Shown: piece by piece, positions 60,457-64,000 of the stretch
Position numbering within the stretch: position 1 is the stretch's first letter
Layout: each line of letters opens with the position of its first letter
NCBI GenBank assembly: GCA_029688825.1
Contig: JARUKX010000015.1
Location: 16,216-80,215, forward strand
Length of the DNA stretch: 64,000 nt
Source of the DNA: Haloarculaceae archaeon H-GB1-1
GTDB taxonomy: Archaea > Halobacteriota > Halobacteria > Halobacteriales > Haloarculaceae
Direction: 5' to 3'
Notes under the pieces: model-generated
What the model saw: the letters and a program-made list of their open reading frames with translations, nothing else
Databases searched by the model: none
Told to the model about the DNA's origin: nothing
Made by a program: the position numbers and the translations under genes

Positions 60457-62073
60457 TCACGCGGTCTCGCAATCGTCCTCGAACAGTAACTCCAGCAGGT
60501 GTCGTTCTGCAGTCCGGAGATGTCGGGTGAACGTCGGTTGGGAGACGCCCAGCATGGCTGCGATGTCCTCGCTGGAGTTGTCTCGCGGCCACTCGAAGTA
60601 CCCCCCGAAGTACGCCGTCTCCAGGCTCTCGCGCTGTTTGTCGGTCAACCGTCGTTCCAGCACGGTCCGGAACGATGCCGTCGGCTCCAGCCCGGTTTCT
60701 CGCACGCGTCGTGCCTGCAGGCTCGTCCCGGGGTGTACGTTCGACAGTTCCGAGAGGAACCGACGGACGTCGCGGTCGGTCGGAACGTCGACGATCAGGA
60801 CCGTTCCGGTTTCCCTGCCCTCGATGCGTCGCGGATAGCCGCCGCTGGTCGCGCAGTCGAGGACGAGCAACGGGGCGGCTACCGCGATCTTGAGACCCGT
60901 CCGACCGTCGTAGGTACCGGTCGTCGTATACGATTCGATCGTTCGGTGGCCATCGAAGAGCGATTCGGCCGCAGTTGCGAACGTCGACGATACGGACAAG
61001 AACACGATGTCGGACGCGCCGGATCGGCGCAACACGCGCTGGACGACGACGGCCCCACATCTGGCAGCGAGGTCGGAGAGGACGTCGCGAGTGGGTATCT
61101 GTACGGTCAGTTCGACGACTTCGTCGGAGAGCAGCGCCCGCCGATGCTCGATCGATGCGAACCCGTACGCGATCACGTGGCCGATGCGCTCGAAGAACGA
61201 TTCGAGTTCGCTTCCTCGCCTAATTTCCCGCCCGTAGAGCCCGAGGACGCCGAACAGCTGCTCGCCGTGGATGAGGGGGATTCCGACGACGGTCTCGAAC
61301 CCGCACGCTGTAGCACGGCCGCGCCAGGAGTCGTCGGTCCGTTCGGGGGTCCCGAGCGATTCGACGACGAGTCTCCGGTCACGCGCGGCGACCACGGTCG
61401 GCTCGTCGGTCGTCGAGACGGACTGCCACGGGTCGGACGCGGGATAGCCGTCGGGGGTTCCGGAGACGGCCCTGAACTCGAACGTCTCTCCGGCGGCGTC
61501 CAGCCGACCGAGTACTGCGAGTCCGATCGAGTCGATGGCCACGAGTCCATCACACAATCGCACTTCGAGGTCCTGGCGCGTCTCGGCTCCGCAGATCGCA
61601 TCGACGACCGTCGTCACGACCGACACGAGCCACCGCGGAGCCACGGTCGGACCGCGTCGCTCGCTCGCGCTTCGTCGGCTGACGAGTTCGAGGACGTTCG
61701 CTGCTCGACGGACGAACAGGTCACGACGGTCGTCGTCGGGGTGGCGGAGCACGTCCATAACGCTAGCCTCGAGCGCCTGCCGACGGCCATCGGGCGCGAG
61801 GTCGTCGGCGACGAGGACGTACGACACGTCGCTGCCGGCGTCCCGAAGCGCATCGAGCAGCGTCAGTCCACCCGCTCGAACCGACGCGAAGACGCAGTCG
61901 ATTCCCGGCTCCCGGTCGCACAGGTGCTGCACGACGACGTCGTGGTCCGTCTTCAGCAGAACGGAGGCCGAGATTGGTGCCTCCTCGGCTGCGGCCCGAA
62001 CAGCTCTGGCGACTGCCGGGTCGCCGACAACCACGACGCTCGTCGGGTCGGCAGCGGTGCTGGCGCTGGACAC
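60457..62073 (-). CDS. Bat-type regulator with degenerate receiver and GAF domain
   Basis: A 538-residue protein. Residues 10-125 follow the receiver pattern (SVVVVGDPAVARAVRAAAEE, VSYVLVADDL), but the expected phospho-Asp position reads GIDCVFASVRAGG, so phosphorylation is unlikely. Residues 150-310 are a GAF-like sensor (VVGIPLIHGEQLFGVLGLYG). The Bat HTH ends the protein (LTDKQRESLETAYFGGYFEW, IAAMLGVSQPTFTRHLRTAE). It starts with GTG. The start of a possible paralog lies at the right edge of the window. Confidence 0.85.
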   Translation of the reverse strand: MSSASTAADPTSVVVVGDPAVARAVRAAAEEAPISASVLLKTDHDVVVQHLCDREPGIDCVFASVRAGGLTLLDALRDAGSDVSYVLVADDLAPDGRRQALEASVMDVLRHPDDDRRDLFVRRAANVLELVSRRSASERRGPTVAPRWLVSVVTTVVDAICGAETRQDLEVRLCDGLVAIDSIGLAVLGRLDAAGETFEFRAVSGTPDGYPASDPWQSVSTTDEPTVVAARDRRLVVESLGTPERTDDSWRGRATACGFETVVGIPLIHGEQLFGVLGLYGREIRRGSELESFFERIGHVIAYGFASIEHRRALLSDEVVELTVQIPTRDVLSDLAARCGAVVVQRVLRRSGASDIVFLSVSSTFATAAESLFDGHRTIESYTTTGTYDGRTGLKIAVAAPLLVLDCATSGGYPRRIEGRETGTVLIVDVPTDRDVRRFLSELSNVHPGTSLQARRVRETGLEPTASFRTVLERRLTDKQRESLETAYFGGYFEWPRDNSSEDIAAMLGVSQPTFTRHLRTAERHLLELLFEDDCETA

Positions 62074-62115
62074 GGTTACGGATCGACGGCCCCGACCGAC
62101 GCGTCCACGTACTGT

Positions 62116-63051
62116 CTACGATGCATCGTCAGTTTCGAGGACGACTTCGACGTGGTCGCCATCTTTCAGATAGTACTGTGCAGGATCGACCGTGTTGCCG
62201 TTGACAGTGATGGTCACCGTCGTTCCGTCGTCGCTTGCCCGATAGCGTCGGCCGTCGACGGTCACCACGCCGTCGTCGACAGTGACGTTTGGCAGCGAGG
62301 AAAGCGCGTATTGCAGCGTGATGTGCCAGGAATGGGCGTGCCAGACCGTCCCCATTCCGTCTTCGAAGTGAAAGTGGCGGTCGGCGCGCTGGTACCGGTC
62401 CTGACCGAAATCAAGCGCCGACCCGTCGACGACGACGTCGATGGTTCCGTGGAGGTGTTGTCGGCTCTCCGGAAGGTGCTCGTCGGGCGTTTCCGCCTGC
62501 GTCGACGGTGGTTCGACGGTGATCCAGACCGTGTCTCCCGACGATAGCGCGTACGACTCGGGGTCGACTGGACGGCCGTCGACGCGGTAGGAAAGCCGCG
62601 TGCCGGTTTCTGCCTCGTCGTATCGCTCTCCGTCGACTTCGAACGACGTCGGCGTGACCGAGATACCCAGCCGGGAGAGCGCCGCCGAGAGAGTCAGGCG
62701 CTCGCTCGCCGTCCAGTTGTACGGGGTGGCGACGTCGAACGCGTCACCGGGACGGTCACGGGTCGGTAGTTCGACTTCCGACCCGTCCACAGCGATTCGG
62801 ATGGTCCCGGTCAGACGTTCTCGTTCCCCCTCCTCCACGTGGTTCGAAGTGTCACTGCCCGGAGTCGGGGCCGTCCCGTCGACTGGCCGCTGTTCGCCAG
62901 TCGTCGTCCCCGCCGCTGATTCGTCCACCGTCGGTTCGCCGCCGTGGCCGTCCGCCGGGGAGACCCCGACGCAACCAGCGACCACGAGACACGCGACGGC
63001 GACGAGCATCTGTGGTCGCGGATACCCGCCCCACGGAGTAGGCGTCGCCAT
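62116..63051 (-). CDS. secreted lipoprotein with repeated beta domains
   Basis: A 311-residue protein. MLVAVACLVVAGCVG is a lipobox signal. Two related beta segments follow (TGTIRIAVDGSEVELPTRD... ISVTPTSFEVDGERYDEAET and HGTIDVVVDGSALDFGQDRY ... VTVDDGVVTVDGRRYRASDD), each ending in a WITVE or YYLKDGDHVEV motif. Function unknown. It should be anchored at the outer face and belong with the surface polysaccharide genes. Promoter copy 5 is immediately upstream. Confidence 0.82.
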   Translation of the reverse strand: MATPTPWGGYPRPQMLVAVACLVVAGCVGVSPADGHGGEPTVDESAAGTTTGEQRPVDGTAPTPGSDTSNHVEEGERERLTGTIRIAVDGSEVELPTRDRPGDAFDVATPYNWTASERLTLSAALSRLGISVTPTSFEVDGERYDEAETGTRLSYRVDGRPVDPESYALSSGDTVWITVEPPSTQAETPDEHLPESRQHLHGTIDVVVDGSALDFGQDRYQRADRHFHFEDGMGTVWHAHSWHITLQYALSSLPNVTVDDGVVTVDGRRYRASDDGTTVTITVNGNTVDPAQYYLKDGDHVEVVLETDDAS

Positions 63052-63072
63052 ACGACTGCCCGAAGACGACCG

Positions 63073-63096
63073 ACCGCCTTTATTATCACATCGTTA
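63073..63096 (-). promoter_or_regulatory. shared promoter pattern, copy 5 (lipoprotein gene)
   Basis: Minus strand CTAACGATGTGATAATAAAG. The CTAACG part is weaker than CTTA-n-CGG-n-C; the ATAATAAA box lies about 28-35 bases before the start codon at 63051, which is close to leaderless. Confidence 0.4.
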
Positions 63097-63324
63097 GTCC
63101 GTGCGCGATGGACTCGATTACGCTTCTGCCGACCGCGACAACGCCCCCATCCGCCACCGTTCCCGAATTACTAACCCGCTAACGAGACACAGGAAGCCGG
63201 TATCGGCTGAACGAACCTCGGATTTAATTGTCCGTCTCGACGTGAAAACCTCCATACGACACCGCTTCGGTCGTCGATTCCGATCCTCGGCGTCAGGCCC
63301 TCCACTCAGCACCCGACAAGCAAG

Positions 63325-63801
63325 ATGAGCACACAAACGCACTCAGAGGGCGACACCATACCGCCGTACCGACAGCGACTGCTCAGGACGCTCGCGTCCT
63401 TCGACGGACCGGTCACCGTCGACCGACTCGCCGATTACTTCGCGGCCTCGGAACCGTCGATCGAACCGCACGCCGACTGGGCGACCGTGCATCAGCAACT
63501 TCACGAGGTCGACTTCCCCGCGCTCGACAGCGGTGGCATGATACACTTCGACCGGAAGCGCGGCCTCGTCGATCTCACCCGTGAGGGGCAAATCGTTTCC
63601 TCGCCCCTCTCGGTGGCCGTCGAATCCGACGGTGACGCGCCGCGACCCAAGGTGTGGCGTCGCCGCTACACGCTGACGACTGCACTCGCCGTGGTCCTCT
63701 TTGCGTCCGTCGCCGTCGGTCAAACCTCATCGGTGGCTGCGGGGACGCTCACCGTCACGTTGTTCGGGCTCGTCGGTGCCGTTCAGATGATCTCCTCCTG
63801 A
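63325..63801 (+). CDS. membrane-anchored winged-helix regulator (DUF7344-like)
   Basis: A 158-residue protein. The winged-helix domain reads YRQRLLRTLASFDGPVTVDRL, shown in parts as RQRLLRTLASFDGPVTVDRL, then VHQQLHEVDFPALDSGGMIH and FDRKRGLVDLTREG. Two C-terminal TM helices (TTALAVVLFASVAVGQ, AGTLTVTLFGLVGAVQMI) anchor it. Related to the regulator at 45859-46482. Single gene. Confidence 0.8.
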   Translation: MSTQTHSEGDTIPPYRQRLLRTLASFDGPVTVDRLADYFAASEPSIEPHADWATVHQQLHEVDFPALDSGGMIHFDRKRGLVDLTREGQIVSSPLSVAVESDGDAPRPKVWRRRYTLTTALAVVLFASVAVGQTSSVAAGTLTVTLFGLVGAVQMISS

Positions 63802-63820
63802 CGACGGCGAGTCGTCGGGC

Positions 63821-63840
63821 CTTATCCGGTCTGTAATAAT
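63821..63840 (+). promoter_or_regulatory. shared promoter pattern, copy 6 (right-edge gene)
   Basis: Plus strand CTTATCCGGTCTGTAATAAT. It matches CTTA-n-CGG-n-C then TAATAA. The box lies about 28 bases before the ATG at 63865, so the transcript should be leaderless. Confidence 0.5.
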
Positions 63841-63864
63841 GTGTCGACGGCATCGAGCGGAAGC

Positions 63865-64000
63865 ATGTACGGCGCTATCCGGGTCGTCGTCGCCGACCCG
63901 ACCGCCGAGGTACTCGACGGAGCAGGTGGCCGGTGGGTCGTCTCCGCCGCACGCCCCGACGCCATCGAGGCGGTCGTCCGCGACGCCGAATCGGCCACGG
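63865..64000 (+). CDS. N-terminal part of a probable regulator, cut at the right edge
   Basis: The first 45 codons of a protein running off the window: MYGAIRVVVADPTAEVLDGA, then GRWVVSAARPDAIEAVVRD. The first strand is receiver-like and resembles the start of the Bat-type regulator at 60457-62073 (SVVVVGDPAVARAV). It could be another regulator of this locus. Function cannot be decided from the part seen. Confidence 0.5.
   Translation, partial: MYGAIRVVVADPTAEVLDGAGGRWVVSAARPDAIEAVVRDAESAT

Noticed and set aside
60499..62547. 682-residue plus-strand frame
   Set aside because: It is antisense to the Bat-type regulator and the lipoprotein.
1..64000. tRNA, rRNA or CRISPR arrays
   Set aside because: No cloverleaf-like intergenic segment, rRNA-like sequence or spaced direct repeat array was recognised by eye.

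Overview
The window is about 64 kb of high-GC haloarchaeal chromosome (class Halobacteria). The evidence is the acidic proteome, Tat signals with haloarchaeal lipoboxes, archaeal 20S proteasome alpha and beta genes, archaeal-type ribosomal proteins S3ae and S15, the KEOPS subunit Pcc1, halocyanin, TATA-box promoters with very short leaders, and many bacterio-opsin-activator (Bat) type and winged-helix regulators. I cannot name the species. No rRNA, tRNA or CRISPR array was recognised.

Region 1 (1-4.1 kb) is accessory. It has lower GC, a truncated Tat-exported protein, a frameshifted membrane-protein remnant, a Tat-exported protein of unknown function, two isolated insertion-sequence-like ends, a cupin and a small partner protein, and a divergent TFS-like zinc-ribbon protein. 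Region 2 (4.2-10 kb) holds a protoporphyrinogen-oxidase-like gene, a tungstate/molybdate-type ABC transporter whose operon begins with a stand-alone sulfite-oxidase-fold molybdopterin-binding protein, and a cysteine synthase.

Region 3 (10-22.2 kb) is the functional centre: an eleven-gene, tightly overlapping nitrate respiration operon on the minus strand. Its order is narA-like, Rieske (narB), cytochrome b (narC), a one- or two-TM protein, narG, narH, heme-b gamma-like subunit, narJ-type chaperone, polytopic protein, HEAT protein and a Mrp ATPase fused to DUF2249. A NarO/DmsR-type regulator is divergently transcribed from a promoter region with two semi-palindromic sites. Quinol electrons would pass through the cytochrome b/Rieske pair to NarGH outside the membrane. 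The molybdenum transporter, heme gene and Mrp ATPase fit cofactor supply.

Region 4 (22.2-35.2 kb) is housekeeping: a zinc-ribbon miniprotein, an aldehyde dehydrogenase fragment, proteasome psmA-psmB, a DsbA/FrnE oxidoreductase, a CBS protein with an HPF-like tail, a DHH phosphoesterase, a phospholipase-D-like surface protein, a HEAT protein, a SnoaL-like protein, halocyanin, and the rps15-recJ-like-pcc1-rps3ae cluster. Region 5 (35.4-40.5 kb) is a set of six pilin-like or pseudopilin-like membrane proteins.

Region 6 (40.6-64 kb) looks like a surface polysaccharide locus with its regulators. It contains a Tat beta-propeller, a glutaminase-dead asparagine-synthase-like protein, GlmS, a UDP-HexNAc dehydrogenase, several glycosyltransferases, a DUF354 protein, a large polytopic membrane protein, a DUF1616 protein, two paralogous secreted beta-helix proteins, a lipoprotein, two Bat-type regulators and two DUF7344-like regulators with membrane anchors. 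A shared promoter pattern (CTTA-n-CGG-n-C followed by TAATAA) precedes at least five and probably six units of this region. This makes it the best candidate here for a coordinated, poorly described system.
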